Shown: positions 53,694 through 63,000, numbered from the stretch's first letter. The stretch is DNA of 64,000 nt from Novosphingobium sp. CECT 9465 (GCF_920987055.1 NZ_CAKLBX010000001.1:792501-856500); one strand, 5' to 3'. The notes: generated by a model from the sequence alone, not told the origin. Translations and numbers: made by a program.

Positions 53694-54827
53694 ATGAGCA
53701 AGTTTCCGTTTGATCGTCTCGTGTTCACACCATTCATGGTCGACCTTGAACGGTCGCCGCTGGCGGGGCACTTCGGGGCGGAAACATTTGTGCTGGGCGC
53801 TTTCAATCCCGGCATGACCGTTCTGCCCAACGGCAACCTGCTGCTCATGGTGCGGGTTGCCGAAGCGCTGCGCCACCCGATCAGGGACGGAAAGGTTCAC
53901 GCGATCCGCTGGCACGATGGCGGTTACGTCATCGATGCCTGGCCGCTGGAGCTTGCGGACACGTCGGACCCGCGCAAGTTCCTGCTGCATGGCGGAGGGT
54001 GGAAGGTCATGGCGCTGACTTCGCTGTCATGGCTGCTGCCGGTTGAAATGTCAGCCGATGGTCTCGATGTGGTCGCAGCCCACTATGACAAGGCTATCGC
54101 GCCACAGGGCACCTACCAGGCCTATGGGATTGAAGATGCGCGAATTTCGAAAATGGGTGATGGCGCCTATCTGATGACGACCTGCTCGGTCAGCCCGGAA
54201 CGCCATTCGACAACCCTCTATTCGTCGCACAACGGGCTGGACTGGACCTTCGAAGGCATCGTGCTGGACCACCAGAACAAGGACATGCTGATTTTCGAGG
54301 GGTTGATTCGGGGTGAATACTGGGCGCAGACCCGCCCCTTGGGCGATCTCTATTTTGCCTATCCTCCCGGCAGTGAATGGCGCGCAGGCCCTTCGATAAA
54401 TCTTGCGACATCACCCGATGCCTTGCACTGGCGGCCGCATATCAATCCCGGCATCCGTCCGCATTCGGGCACCGCGGCGACCGCGCGGATCGGCGGGGGC
54501 GCACCGCCGGTCATGACGGAGATTGGCGGACAGAGGGGGTGGCTGACGCTGTGGCACGGCGTGGAACCCAAGGAGATCGTCGGCATCTATCGCACGTACT
54601 GGTCGCTGCTCGATCCGCACGATCCATCGCAAGTGATCGCGGGCAGCCACGCGCCGTTGCTAGAACCGGACGCCGAATTGACCCGCCCGCTCGAAGACCT
54701 GCTTTATCTGCGCGACGTGGTGTTCACGACCGGCATCGTCGATGCTGGCGAACGCTTCATCGTCGCTTCGGGTGAAGCTGACCTTGCCTGTCGGATCACA
54801 CATGTTCCGAAGGAGGCATTCAGGTAA
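53694..54827 (+). CDS. GH130-family glycoside phosphorylase/hydrolase
   Basis: 377 residues with a good GAGAAGGAG ribosome site (12 bp before ATG). Five-bladed propeller pattern of GH130: FNPGMTVLPNGNLLLMVRVA, GTYQAYGIEDARISKMGDGA with the conserved Asp in ED-x-R, HNGLDWTFEGIVLDHQNKDM, and WLTLWHGVE near the end. Characterised members phosphorolyse beta-mannosides. No signal peptide, so cytoplasmic substrates. It separates hisH from hisA, in the same direction; it has no link to histidine and looks inserted. Confidence 0.88.
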   Translation: MSKFPFDRLVFTPFMVDLERSPLAGHFGAETFVLGAFNPGMTVLPNGNLLLMVRVAEALRHPIRDGKVHAIRWHDGGYVIDAWPLELADTSDPRKFLLHGGGWKVMALTSLSWLLPVEMSADGLDVVAAHYDKAIAPQGTYQAYGIEDARISKMGDGAYLMTTCSVSPERHSTTLYSSHNGLDWTFEGIVLDHQNKDMLIFEGLIRGEYWAQTRPLGDLYFAYPPGSEWRAGPSINLATSPDALHWRPHINPGIRPHSGTAATARIGGGAPPVMTEIGGQRGWLTLWHGVEPKEIVGIYRTYWSLLDPHDPSQVIAGSHAPLLEPDAELTRPLEDLLYLRDVVFTTGIVDAGERFIVASGEADLACRITHVPKEAFR

Positions 54828-54831
54828 GAGT

Positions 54832-54998
54832 GTTTCGCGCAAAGGCGCCAAGAAAAGGAAGGCGCTAAGGAGGGCGTATTGGCCGATAGGTGCTGTGCGG
54901 ATCGCATCTTGATTTGGACCGGTTCGGGTGAAAGGCGGCGTTGTCGCAGGGGGACCATCTTCGCGCCTTTTTGCTCTTGCTGCCTTTGCGCGAACCTG
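54832..54998. repeat. Long inverted repeat between GH130 and hisA
   Basis: The left arm 54832-54876 starts GTTTCGCGCAAAGGCGCC. The right arm 54951-54998 contains the imperfect reverse complement (CTGCCTTTGCGCGAAC), with about 75 bp between. It has a MITE-like shape and no coding capacity. It lies at the GH130/hisA junction and may mark the insertion. Confidence 0.65.
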
Positions 54999-55070
54999 CT
55001 GCAACTTCTGCGCGCCCACACGCGAAACCCACCTTCACGCCAAGCCGAAGCGGTGCTAGGCGCGCGGTCC

Positions 55071-55796
55071 ATGATCGTCTTTCCCGCCATTGACCTGAAA
55101 GCTGGCCAGGTCGTCCGCCTTGCCGAAGGAGACATGGATCGCGCGACCGTTTACGGCGACGATCCCGCGCATCAGGCGGCTTTGTTCGCACAGGCCGGAT
55201 CGCAATTCCTCCATGTGGTCGATCTCGACGGCTCGTTCGCGGGCCGGGCCGAGAATCGCGAGGCGGTGGAAGGCATCCTCAAGGCGTTCACTGGCCACGT
55301 CCAGCTCGGCGGTGGAATCCGCACGCGCGAGGCGGTTTCGGGCTGGTTCGACCTCGGCGTTTCGCGCGTGGTCATGGGCACGGCGGCGCTGAAAGACCCG
55401 CAATTCGTCAAGGATATGGCCAAGGAATTTCCCGGCGGCATCGTCGTGGCGGTGGACGCGCGCGACGGCATGGTTGCCACCGAGGGCTGGGCCGATGTGT
55501 CCGATGTGTCGGTGGTCGATCTCGCCCGCCGGTTCGAAGATGCGGGCGTTGCCAGCCTGCTGTTCACCGACATTGGCCGTGATGGCCTGCTCAAGGGCGT
55601 GAATATCGAAGCGACCGTCGAACTGGCCCGCCGCGTGGACATTCCGGTGATCGCCAGCGGTGGCGTGAAGGGTCTGGACGATATCCGCATGCTCAAGATC
55701 CACGAAGTCGACGGGATCGAGGGCGTGATTACAGGGCGGGCGCTGTTCGAAGGTCGGCTCGATCTGGCCGCTGCGATTGCGATGGCGGAAGCCTGA
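55071..55796 (+). CDS. hisA: 1-(5-phosphoribosyl)-5-[(5-phosphoribosylamino)methylideneamino]imidazole-4-carboxamide isomerase
   Basis: 241 residues from ATG 55071; the preceding open frame covers the inverted repeat and is not part of the gene. TIM barrel: VFPAIDLKAGQVVRLAEGD (catalytic Asp), FLHVVDLDGSF, LGGGIRT, LLFTDIGRDGLLKGVN, and IASGGVKGLDDI. Isomerises ProFAR. Followed by hisF after a 122-bp gap that contains a hairpin repeat. Confidence 0.97.
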   Translation: MIVFPAIDLKAGQVVRLAEGDMDRATVYGDDPAHQAALFAQAGSQFLHVVDLDGSFAGRAENREAVEGILKAFTGHVQLGGGIRTREAVSGWFDLGVSRVVMGTAALKDPQFVKDMAKEFPGGIVVAVDARDGMVATEGWADVSDVSVVDLARRFEDAGVASLLFTDIGRDGLLKGVNIEATVELARRVDIPVIASGGVKGLDDIRMLKIHEVDGIEGVITGRALFEGRLDLAAAIAMAEA

Positions 55797-55818
55797 AATC
55801 CACAAGCGCCGCGCGCGG

Positions 55819-55893
55819 GCTTCGACAGGCTCAGCACGAACGGGGTTTTGTGATAATGTGAAAGTCCGCTCATCCTGAGCCTGTCGAAGGATG
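55819..55893. repeat. Intergenic hairpin between hisA and hisF (TTCGACAGGCTCAG family)
   Basis: The arms TTCGACAGGCTCAG (55821-55834) and CTGAGCCTGTCGAA (55875-55888) are exact reverse complements around 40 bp that include GAACGG and an AT-rich centre. This dispersed hairpin is widespread in sphingomonads as I recall it. Confidence 0.8.
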
Positions 55894-55918
55894 CGCGCTG
55901 CCACCCGGAGCTAGTTCC

Positions 55919-56680
55919 ATGACCGTCCGCGTCCGCGTCATCCCCTGCCTTGATGTCCGCGATGGCCGCGTGGTCAAGGGCGTGAATTTCGTCGATCTGC
56001 GCGATGCGGGCGATCCGGTCGAACAGGCCCGCGCCTATGACAAGGCGGGCGCAGACGAACTGTGCTTCCTCGACATTTCCGCCACGCACGAAGGACGCGG
56101 TACGCTGCTCGATGTCGTCGCGCGCACCGCCGAGGTCTGCTTCATGCCGCTGACTGTGGGCGGCGGAGTCCGCGCGGTGGAAGACGCCCGCGCTCTGCTG
56201 CTGGCAGGGGCGGACAAGGTTGCGGTCAATTCCGCCGCCGTCGCCCGGCCAGAACTGGTGCGCGACATCGCCGAGAAGTTCGGCGCGCAGTGCGTGGTCG
56301 GCTCGGTCGATGCGCGGCGGGTTGCGCCGGGGAAATGGGAAATCTTCACCCACGGCGGGCGCAAGGGGACCGGGATCGACGCGCTGGCCCATGCGGTGAA
56401 ACTGGCCGAACTGGGCGCTGGCGAATTGCTGGTCACATCAATGGACGGCGATGGAACGAAAGCGGGCTACGATCTTGAACTGACCCGTGCGATTGCCGAT
56501 GCCGTGCCGGTTCCAGTCATCGCCAGCGGCGGTGTCGGTACACTCGATCACCTCGTGGCAGGGGTCACGCAGGGCCATGCCAGCGCGGTACTGGCGGCTT
56601 CGATCTTCCACTTCGGCACACACTCGATTGCCGAGGCTCACGCCGCCTTGCGCAGCGCGGGATTGCCTGCGCGTTCGTAA
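55919..56680 (+). CDS. hisF: Imidazole glycerol phosphate synthase, cyclase subunit
   Basis: 253 residues. TIM barrel with both catalytic Asp: [20 protein letters not shown] and [15 protein letters not shown]. Also [20 protein letters not shown] and [12 protein letters not shown]. Partners HisH to form IGP and AICAR. Downstream 120 bp hold an AT-rich stretch and a small PEP-CTERM gene before hisE. Confidence 0.98.
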   Translation: MTVRVRVIPCLDVRDGRVVKGVNFVDLRDAGDPVEQARAYDKAGADELCFLDISATHEGRGTLLDVVARTAEVCFMPLTVGGGVRAVEDARALLLAGADKVAVNSAAVARPELVRDIAEKFGAQCVVGSVDARRVAPGKWEIFTHGGRKGTGIDALAHAVKLAELGAGELLVTSMDGDGTKAGYDLELTRAIADAVPVPVIASGGVGTLDHLVAGVTQGHASAVLAASIFHFGTHSIAEAHAALRSAGLPARS

Positions 56681-56707
56681 TCCTTCGGTCAGTCCCGTAA
56701 TGGGTCA

Positions 56708-56715
56708 TTAACCAT
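56708..56715 (+). promoter_or_regulatory. Possible CtrA half-site (TTAACCAT)
   Basis: An exact match to the TTAACCAT half-site bound by CtrA in Caulobacter relatives, in an AT-rich stretch 86 bp upstream of the small PEP-CTERM gene. Eight bases give weak evidence, so this is a hint only. Confidence 0.25.
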
Positions 56716-56800
56716 ACGATATAAGGGGTTATACCGAATCACAGGCTCTGGCAGGGCAAGGCGTGAACCACACACGGTTTGCCAGATCAGGTCACCCCCC

Positions 56801-56965
56801 GTGCTTCGCATATCCTTTGCCCTTGCTGCGCTCCTCGCTTTCGCCACGCCTGCGCTCGCGCAGTCGGCAGGCATTTCCATTCCTGAACCCACCGATGGCG
56901 CGCTGTTCGCGCTGGGTCTGGTCGGGCTGGTTGTCGGCAGGCAGGTTGCCAAGCGGCGGAAGTGA
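56801..56965 (+). CDS. 54-residue PEP-CTERM protein (signal peptide plus sorting tail only)
   Basis: From GTG 56801 the product starts with a Sec signal (LRISFALAALLAFATPALAQ). Only a few residues (SAGIS) follow before a C-terminal sorting tail: IPEPTDGALFALG, hydrophobic LVGLVVG, then basic RQVAKRRK. This is the PEP-CTERM pattern (PEP motif, membrane helix, Arg/Lys cluster) processed by exosortase in EPS-producing bacteria. Almost no mature domain remains. The frame is short and the start lacks a strong ribosome site (AGG at 8-10 bp), so expression is not certain. Lies between hisF and hisE. Confidence 0.6.
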   Translation: MLRISFALAALLAFATPALAQSAGISIPEPTDGALFALGLVGLVVGRQVAKRRK

Positions 56966-56999
56966 CGCTGCTGGCTTGACCGGCGCGAACAGGCGTTTC

Positions 57000-57335
57000 A
57001 TGGCGTTGCGCATGGAACACAGCGACACTCTCGCCCGCCTTGAAGCCACGATTGCCCAGCGCATGCAGGGCGATCCTTCGGCGAGCTATGTCGCGAAGCT
57101 CAATGCCAGGGGCATCGCCAAGATCGCGCAGAAGGTGGGCGAGGAAGGCACCGAGACCGTCATCGCCGCACTGGCAGGCGATCACGCCGAACTTGTGGGT
57201 GAAGCTGCCGACCTGATATTCCACCTGATGGTACTGCTTGCCGCCCGGCAAGTGCCGCTGGCCGACGTACTGGCGGAATTGCAGCGCCGCGAAGGCACAT
57301 CGGGCATTGCCGAAAAAGCTGGCAGGAGCAACTGA
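57000..57335 (+). CDS. hisE: Phosphoribosyl-ATP pyrophosphatase
   Basis: 111 residues from ATG 57000 (ATG 57012 is an alternative); the frame continues upstream antisense-free but without family similarity. MazG-like fold: DTLARLEATIAQRM, KLNARGIAKIAQKVGEEGTE with the metal-binding E-x2-E, then EAADLIFHLMVLL. Hydrolyses PR-ATP in step 2. Here it is separate from hisI. HIT gene starts 1 bp after its stop. Confidence 0.95.
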   Translation: MALRMEHSDTLARLEATIAQRMQGDPSASYVAKLNARGIAKIAQKVGEEGTETVIAALAGDHAELVGEAADLIFHLMVLLAARQVPLADVLAELQRREGTSGIAEKAGRSN

Positions 57336-57336
57336 C

Positions 57337-57714
57337 ATGGCCGTTGACGCGACGCAGCCCTATGACGACCAGAACATCTTTGCGAAAATCCTGCGTGGGG
57401 AAATCCCCAACAAGACCATCTATCAGGACGATTTCGCGCTGGCTTTCCACGATATCAATCCGCAAGCGCCAACGCATGTTCTGGTGATTCCCACAGGCGC
57501 CTATGTCAGCTGGGACGATTTCTCGGCCAGGGCGAGCGACGCCGAAATTGCCGGTTTCGTGCGCGCCGTGGGCAAAGTCGCGCGCGACATGGGGTTGGTT
57601 GCGCCGGGTTATCGCCTGCTCTCGAATGCAGGCACGGACAGCCATCAGGAAGTACCGCACCTGCACGTCCATCTATTCGCCGGAAAGCCGCTCGGCCCGA
57701 TGCTCGTGCGTTGA
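57337..57714 (+). CDS. HIT-family protein (HinT-like)
   Basis: 125 residues from ATG 57337 with GCAGGAG ribosome site. Residues: NIFAKILRGEIPNKTIYQDD, HVLVIPTGAY and the C-terminal HIT triad HLHVHLFAG. Purine nucleoside phosphoramidase family. Directly after hisE, an association seen often in alphaproteobacteria. Confidence 0.94.
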   Translation: MAVDATQPYDDQNIFAKILRGEIPNKTIYQDDFALAFHDINPQAPTHVLVIPTGAYVSWDDFSARASDAEIAGFVRAVGKVARDMGLVAPGYRLLSNAGTDSHQEVPHLHVHLFAGKPLGPMLVR

Positions 57715-57789
57715 AACGGACTTTCGCGGGGTCAGGACGTTAACCGCCCCTTGCCCTTCGACTCGTCGCAAGGGTAGAGTCCGTGTCGC

Positions 57790-58254
57790 ATGACCTTGCC
57801 CCAGCCTTCTTCCGGTCTTTTTGACGGTAGCCAGCACCTGTTCGCGGTCCGCGTCTATTTCGAGGACACGGACCTTTCGGGCGTGGTCTATCACGCCAAT
57901 TATCTGCGCTGGTTCGAACGCGCCCGGTCAGACATGCTCCGTCTGCTGGCGATTGACCAGCGCGCCGCGCATGAAGCGGGTGAGGGGGCCTATGCGGTCA
58001 GCACCATGGATTTGCGCTATCTTCGCCCGGCAAAGCTGGATGATAGCGTACTGATCAATAGCCACGTTGCCGAACTTTCGCCCGCTTCCTGCCGCATCGT
58101 GCAGCGTGCGTTCAGGGATGAAACGCTCCTGTGCGAAGCGAAAGTGCGTGTCGCTTTCGTTGCCCCGAACGGTCGCCCGCGTCGCCAGCCGCGCGAATGG
58201 GTGGCAGCTTTCCAGACCGTCTTTTCCGAATCTGAAGGACTACAATCCGCATGA
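57790..58254 (+). CDS. ybgC: Tol-Pal associated acyl-CoA thioesterase
   Basis: 154 residues, hot-dog fold: FAVRVYFEDTDLSGVVYHAN (catalytic Asp) and YLRWFERARSDMLR. Hydrolyses short acyl-CoAs. Its stop overlaps the tolQ start as ATGA, opening the tol-pal operon. Confidence 0.95.
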   Translation: MTLPQPSSGLFDGSQHLFAVRVYFEDTDLSGVVYHANYLRWFERARSDMLRLLAIDQRAAHEAGEGAYAVSTMDLRYLRPAKLDDSVLINSHVAELSPASCRIVQRAFRDETLLCEAKVRVAFVAPNGRPRRQPREWVAAFQTVFSESEGLQSA

Positions 58255-58952
58255 CGTTCGAGTTGTTAAGCCAAGGCGTTTCCTTCGCGCCCACTTCGCT
58301 CAATCCGGTGCAGTTGTTCCTCGATGCCGATTACGTCGTGCAGGCGGTAATGGCGGGGCTGGTGCTGGCGAGTGTGTGGACATGGACGATCATCATCGGC
58401 TTTTCGCTGAAAATGGGCAGCGCCCAGCGCAATTGCGACAAGTATGAACGCGAGTTCTGGGAAGCGCGCGATATCGACCAGTTCCAGAAGGACAACAAGG
58501 GGCGTGACCTGCCTTCGGCGCGGCTTGTCAACGCTGCCCTGGCCGAATGGCGGCGATCGACCTCAGGCAAGGCAATCGACCGCGAAGGCACACGGCAGCG
58601 CCTGTCGAGCGCGCTGGAAGGAGCGGTCGTTGCCGAAACCGATGCGCTGGCCAGCCGGTTGAACTTTCTTGCCACCGTCGGTTCGGTCGCGCCTTTCGTG
58701 GGCTTGTTCGGCACGGTCTGGGGGATCATGGACAGCTTCTTCAACATCGGCGCGCAGCAGAATTCCTCGCTCGCGGTGGTGGCTCCCGGCATTTCCGAAG
58801 CGCTGTTCGCCACGGCCATTGGCCTGTTCGCGGCCATCCCGGCGGTCATCGCCTACAACCGCTTTTCGCACCGCGTGAACCGCTTCGAAACGCGGCTTTA
58901 CCGCTTTGCCGATCGCTTCCACGCCTCGCTCAGCCGCGAACTGGAGGCCTGA
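58251..58952 (+). CDS. tolQ: Tol-Pal system protein TolQ
   Basis: 233 residues, three membrane helices: the first at about 25-45 ([20 protein letters not shown]), then [20 protein letters not shown] and [20 protein letters not shown]. ExbB/MotA-type proton-channel subunit that energises TolA during outer-membrane constriction. Coupled to ybgC upstream and tolR 3 bp downstream. Confidence 0.97.
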   Translation: MTFELLSQGVSFAPTSLNPVQLFLDADYVVQAVMAGLVLASVWTWTIIIGFSLKMGSAQRNCDKYEREFWEARDIDQFQKDNKGRDLPSARLVNAALAEWRRSTSGKAIDREGTRQRLSSALEGAVVAETDALASRLNFLATVGSVAPFVGLFGTVWGIMDSFFNIGAQQNSSLAVVAPGISEALFATAIGLFAAIPAVIAYNRFSHRVNRFETRLYRFADRFHASLSRELEA

Positions 58953-58955
58953 GCC

Positions 58956-59408
<453 letters not shown>

Positions 59409-59418
59409 GCTTGATAGG

Positions 59419-60366
59419 ATGCGAGATTCCAGCGCAGGCGGACTGAGCAAGCAGGAAGGGGCCGGGCTGATCATTGCAGCGGCGGCGCACGTTGCGTTGC
59501 TCGTCGCCTTCTCGCTCGCGCCACCCGGCAAGACCATCCAGCCGCCGCCCGAACGGATGGAAGTGACGTTCTCGGAAGAGATCGCGGATCAGTCGACGTC
59601 GCCCGATCCCGCAGCGCAAGCTGCGCCCGATGTCGCGCCCCAACTGGGTGAGTCGCAACCGGAGCCTGAGCCGGTCGTGGAACCCGCGCCGCCGCAGCCA
59701 GCGCCGCCCCCGCCGAAGCCACAACCTGCGCCGCCGAAGCCCGCCCCGCGGCCCGTTGCCAGGCCGCAGCCCGCGCCGCCGCGTCCTGCACCGCCCAAGC
59801 CTGTGGCCAAGCCTGTGGCCAAGCCGCAACCAGCACCTGCACGCCCTGCGCCGGCGAAACCCGCTGCCAAGCCTGCTCCGGCAAAGCCGACCGCCAAATC
59901 GGCGCCGGCCAAACCCGCTGACGCAAGTCCGCGCCGCCGCCCTGATGCGCCCAGCGGGGCAAGCCGCGTGGGATCGGATTTCCTCAAGGGCATTCCCGGC
60001 GCCAGCGCGCCAGGCACTGCAAAATCACCGCCTGCCGCCACCATCGGCCCGGAAGTGAAGGCCTCGCTCGCCAGCGCCATATCGCGCCAGATCAAGCCGC
60101 GCTGGGCCGCGCCGCAAGGGGTCGATGCCGATAAACTGGTGACGATCCTGGCATGGGACCTCAATGCCGACGGGAGCCTTGCCGGGCGTCCGCGCGTTGT
60201 CAGCCAGCAAGGCATCACGCCTGCCAACGAGGCGCAAGCTCCGCGTCATGCCGAACAGGCGATCCGTGCGGTCCAGCTTGCCGCGCCGTTCGATCTGCCT
60301 GAAATGTATTACTCCGGCTGGAAACGCATCGCCGCGTTCCGCTTCGACAGGAAGTTGTCTCAATGA
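59419..60366 (+). CDS. tolA: Tol-Pal system protein TolA
   Basis: 315 residues. An N-terminal membrane helix (AGLIIAAAAHVALLVAFSL, about 14-33). A long Pro/Ala/Lys-rich linker (about 60-190) of the form PAKPAAKPAPAKPTAKSAP replaces the usual Lys/Ala/Glu helical rod. The C-terminal domain (from 210) includes AISRQIKPRWAAPQG and PFDLPEMYYSGWKRIAAFRF. Joins TolQR to Pal. Overlaps tolB by 4 bp. Confidence 0.93.
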   Translation: MRDSSAGGLSKQEGAGLIIAAAAHVALLVAFSLAPPGKTIQPPPERMEVTFSEEIADQSTSPDPAAQAAPDVAPQLGESQPEPEPVVEPAPPQPAPPPPKPQPAPPKPAPRPVARPQPAPPRPAPPKPVAKPVAKPQPAPARPAPAKPAAKPAPAKPTAKSAPAKPADASPRRRPDAPSGASRVGSDFLKGIPGASAPGTAKSPPAATIGPEVKASLASAISRQIKPRWAAPQGVDADKLVTILAWDLNADGSLAGRPRVVSQQGITPANEAQAPRHAEQAIRAVQLAAPFDLPEMYYSGWKRIAAFRFDRKLSQ

Positions 60367-61745
60367 AGATGCGCCACCTTCTCCTGCTCGCAGGGTTGAT
60401 ATCAGCCCCCGCGTTCGTTGCTGCGCAACAGACTGCGCTGCCATCGTCGGCTGCCCCGCAGGTTGCCGAAGACGAAGGCGGGCTGACCGGCTCGGTTTCG
60501 GACGAGAACGAATGGCAGGACCTCGGCATCGCGATTCCGGCGTTCCCTACCAACGCCAGTGTCAGCACGGCTGCCGAAGGGGGCAATACCGAGGCGTTGG
60601 GCCGCAATGTTGCGCGCGTGGTCTATAATGATCTCAAGAACAACGGCTTGTTCAAGCCGGTCGGTCCCGATGCGCTGCCTGCGATCGATTTTCCGCAAGT
60701 CTCCGCTCCTGCTTTCGATGGCTGGCGCGGACGCTCGGCCGAAATGCTGGTGCAGGGTTTCGTTCGCGCCAACGATGACGGTCGGTTGACCGTTGGCTGC
60801 TACCTCTATGACGTGGCGCTCGGCAGCGAACTGGCGCGGCAGGGCTATGTCGTGAAGCCTGAGGATTGGCGCCGCGCCGCGCACAAATGCGCTGACATGG
60901 TCTATTCGCGCCTGTCCGGTGAAAGCCCGTTCTTCGACAGCAAGATCGCCTATATCGCCGAAACCGGCCCCAAGGACCGCCGCCGCAAGCAACTGGCGAT
61001 CATGGATTCCGATGGCGCCAATCACCGCTTCATCACCAATGGTCAGGCCACGGCGCTGACGCCGCGCTATTCGCCCGACTACAGCCAGATCGTCTATCTC
61101 AGCTATCTCAACGGTGCACCCCGCATCTATATCTACAACATCGGCACCGGGCAGCAGAAGCTGGTCACGTCGAGCAACAACCCCACATTTTCGCCGCGCT
61201 GGTCGCCAGACGGGAAGTGGATTCTCTATTCGATGGCGATTGCCGGTAACACCGACATCTATCGCGTTTCGGTCAACGGCGGGCAGTCGATTCGCCTGAC
61301 CGATTCGCCGGGGCTGGACGTGGGCGGATCCTATTCGCCCGATGGCAGCAGGATCGTATTCGAGAGCGATCGTTCGGGCGGACAGCAGATTTACGTGATG
61401 AACGCCGATGGATCGAACCAGAAGCGTATCAGCTTTTTTGGCGGTCGCGCAGCCACGCCGGAATGGTCGCCCCGTGGGGACCAGATCGCGTTCACGCATC
61501 TGGGCGGCAATTTCCGTATCGCTGTCACCACGCCGTCTGGCGGGGATATGCGTTTCCTGACAGACAGTTGGCAGGATGAAGCGCCAACATGGTCACCCAA
61601 CGGCCGGATCGTTCAGTTCTTTCGCACCGAACGCGGCAGCGGAAGGACCGGTGTCTGGCAGGTGGACCTGACCGGGCGGAACGAACGGAAACTGAATACA
61701 CCCGTCGATGGTTCCGATCCATCATGGGGACCGGTTTTGCCCTGA
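60363..61745 (+). CDS. tolB: Tol-Pal system protein TolB
   Basis: 460 residues with an export signal ([20 protein letters not shown]). An N-terminal alpha/beta domain ([19 protein letters not shown]) is followed by a six-bladed propeller with repeats [42 protein letters not shown] and [11 protein letters not shown]. Periplasmic; binds Pal and colicin-type partners. Starts within the tolA stop. Confidence 0.97.
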   Translation: MKMRHLLLLAGLISAPAFVAAQQTALPSSAAPQVAEDEGGLTGSVSDENEWQDLGIAIPAFPTNASVSTAAEGGNTEALGRNVARVVYNDLKNNGLFKPVGPDALPAIDFPQVSAPAFDGWRGRSAEMLVQGFVRANDDGRLTVGCYLYDVALGSELARQGYVVKPEDWRRAAHKCADMVYSRLSGESPFFDSKIAYIAETGPKDRRRKQLAIMDSDGANHRFITNGQATALTPRYSPDYSQIVYLSYLNGAPRIYIYNIGTGQQKLVTSSNNPTFSPRWSPDGKWILYSMAIAGNTDIYRVSVNGGQSIRLTDSPGLDVGGSYSPDGSRIVFESDRSGGQQIYVMNADGSNQKRISFFGGRAATPEWSPRGDQIAFTHLGGNFRIAVTTPSGGDMRFLTDSWQDEAPTWSPNGRIVQFFRTERGSGRTGVWQVDLTGRNERKLNTPVDGSDPSWGPVLP

Positions 61746-61799
61746 ACGGTCGTGGTGAATTTCGCTACGTAACGGGTGAATCCGGTCACTTGCTATTGC

Positions 61800-61835
61800 A
61801 CGGCGCGCATATCACCATGCGCCGTCCCTTTTCTT
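61800..61835 (+). terminator. Weak hairpin between tolB and pal
   Basis: A 7-bp stem, ACGGCGC (61800-61806) with GCGCCGT (61819-61825), is followed by CCCTTTTCTT. It could attenuate tolB transcripts before pal; pal has its own AAAGGAGA ribosome site. Confidence 0.5.
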
Positions 61836-61855
61836 CCCTCCCAAAGGAGAAACGT

Positions 61856-62368
61856 ATGTCCCGTTCGCTGATGATCGCCGGCCTTGCCGCCGTCACGTTG
61901 AGCCTTGGCGCCTGCGCGTCCAAGCCCAAGGAACTGCCGCCTGAACCCGGCACCGCCAACACCACACAGACGATGCCGGCACCTATGCAGCCGACCGGGC
62001 CAATCCCCGGCAGTCAGGCCGATTTCCTCGCTTCGGTAATGTCGGATACCGTCAATTTTGATACGGACCGCTACAATATCGACGCATCGGACCAGGGCAT
62101 TCTGCAAAGCCAGGCGCAGTGGCTCGGCCGCTATCCCGCCAAATCGATCACCATAGAGGGCCATGCCGACGAACGCGGCACCCGCGATTACAACATTGCC
62201 CTTGGCGAACGCCGCGCCAATTCGGCCAAGAACTACCTCGTCAGTCTCGGCATCGACGCAAGCCGCATTTCGACGGTCAGCTATGGCAAGGAACGCCCGC
62301 TGGCGCTCGGTTCCGACGAGGAATCGTGGGCAAAGAATCGCCGCGCGGTTACCGTAACGGTCAACTAA
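61856..62368 (+). CDS. pal: Peptidoglycan-associated lipoprotein Pal
   Basis: 170 residues from ATG 61856 (ribosome site AAAGGAGA). A lipoprotein signal ends in the lipobox LSLGAC, giving Cys-anchored attachment to the outer membrane. The OmpA-like domain has [17 protein letters not shown] and [20 protein letters not shown] for diaminopimelate binding. Final gene of the tol-pal cluster; no cpoB/ybgF follows. Confidence 0.97.
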   Translation: MSRSLMIAGLAAVTLSLGACASKPKELPPEPGTANTTQTMPAPMQPTGPIPGSQADFLASVMSDTVNFDTDRYNIDASDQGILQSQAQWLGRYPAKSITIEGHADERGTRDYNIALGERRANSAKNYLVSLGIDASRISTVSYGKERPLALGSDEESWAKNRRAVTVTVN

Positions 62369-62375
62369 GTCCGGC

Positions 62376-62413
62376 ATCCTGCGACGCTGGTTTTCGAACC
62401 GGCGCCGCAGGAT
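62376..62413 (+). terminator. Hairpin after pal
   Basis: ATCCTGCG (62376-62383) pairs with CGCAGGAT (62406-62413), enclosing a second near-palindrome (GGTTTTCGAACC). There is no clear T-tract after it, so it may be a transcript-stabilising hairpin. Confidence 0.4.
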
Positions 62414-62466
62414 TGTCCTGCTTCCCGTCTTGACCTTTGGCGGCGGGTCGGGCTTTGACGATACGC

Positions 62467-63000
62467 ATGACACGGCATGGGCGATCTTCTGATTGGGGCT
62501 TCCCGCGATGGCGCGGGTATGGCAGCGCGCGCGATGCTGCGTCTGTGCGCCTGTGCGACCGTGCCGGGTGCAATGAAAAGGGTGATTGCCCCGCTCCCAA
62601 ATCGCCCAACACCCCTGATCGCTGGTATTTCTGCCAGAAGCACGCCGCCGAATACAACCAGGGCTGGAATTATTTCGAAGGGCTGGACAAGGAAGAGGCC
62701 GAACAGCGCGAACAGGCCGAGCGTGGCGATACTTCGGGCTATCGCCAGGCGGCATGGGCCGAATGGGGCGGTTCGGGCGATGGTTCGCGCAGCCGCGATG
62801 AACTGCGCGCGCTGGAAGTGCTGGGGCTTGATCCCGACGCCGATTTCGATGCCGTGAAAAAAGCTTGGCGGACCAAGGCCAAGGAAGTCCACCCCGACGT
62901 CCGCCCCGGTGACAAGGCCGCCGCAGAACAGTTCCAGAAGTTGCAGGTTTCCTACGAAGTGCTGCGCGCGGCTGAAGACCGGCGCGAATGGAAGGGCTGA
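62467..63000 (+). CDS. J-domain (DnaJ-like) protein with N-terminal Cys motif
   Basis: 177 residues from ATG 62467 (a TTG at 62437 is in frame). The N-terminal half carries VRLCDRAGCNEKGDCPAPKS and WYFCQKHAAEYNQGWNYFEG, a Cys-rich zinc-type module found in a family of alphaproteobacterial DnaJ-like proteins. The C-terminal J-domain has ALEVLGLDPDADFDAVKKAW and the essential HPD in EVHPDVRPGDK. Likely a specialised DnaK co-chaperone. Confidence 0.85.
   Translation: MTRHGRSSDWGFPRWRGYGSARDAASVRLCDRAGCNEKGDCPAPKSPNTPDRWYFCQKHAAEYNQGWNYFEGLDKEEAEQREQAERGDTSGYRQAAWAEWGGSGDGSRSRDELRALEVLGLDPDADFDAVKKAWRTKAKEVHPDVRPGDKAAAEQFQKLQVSYEVLRAAEDRREWKG

Noticed and set aside
59589..60227. Gly/Ala-rich antisense frame under tolA
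   Set aside because: It is the complement of the Pro/Ala/Lys repeat linker; low-complexity artefact.
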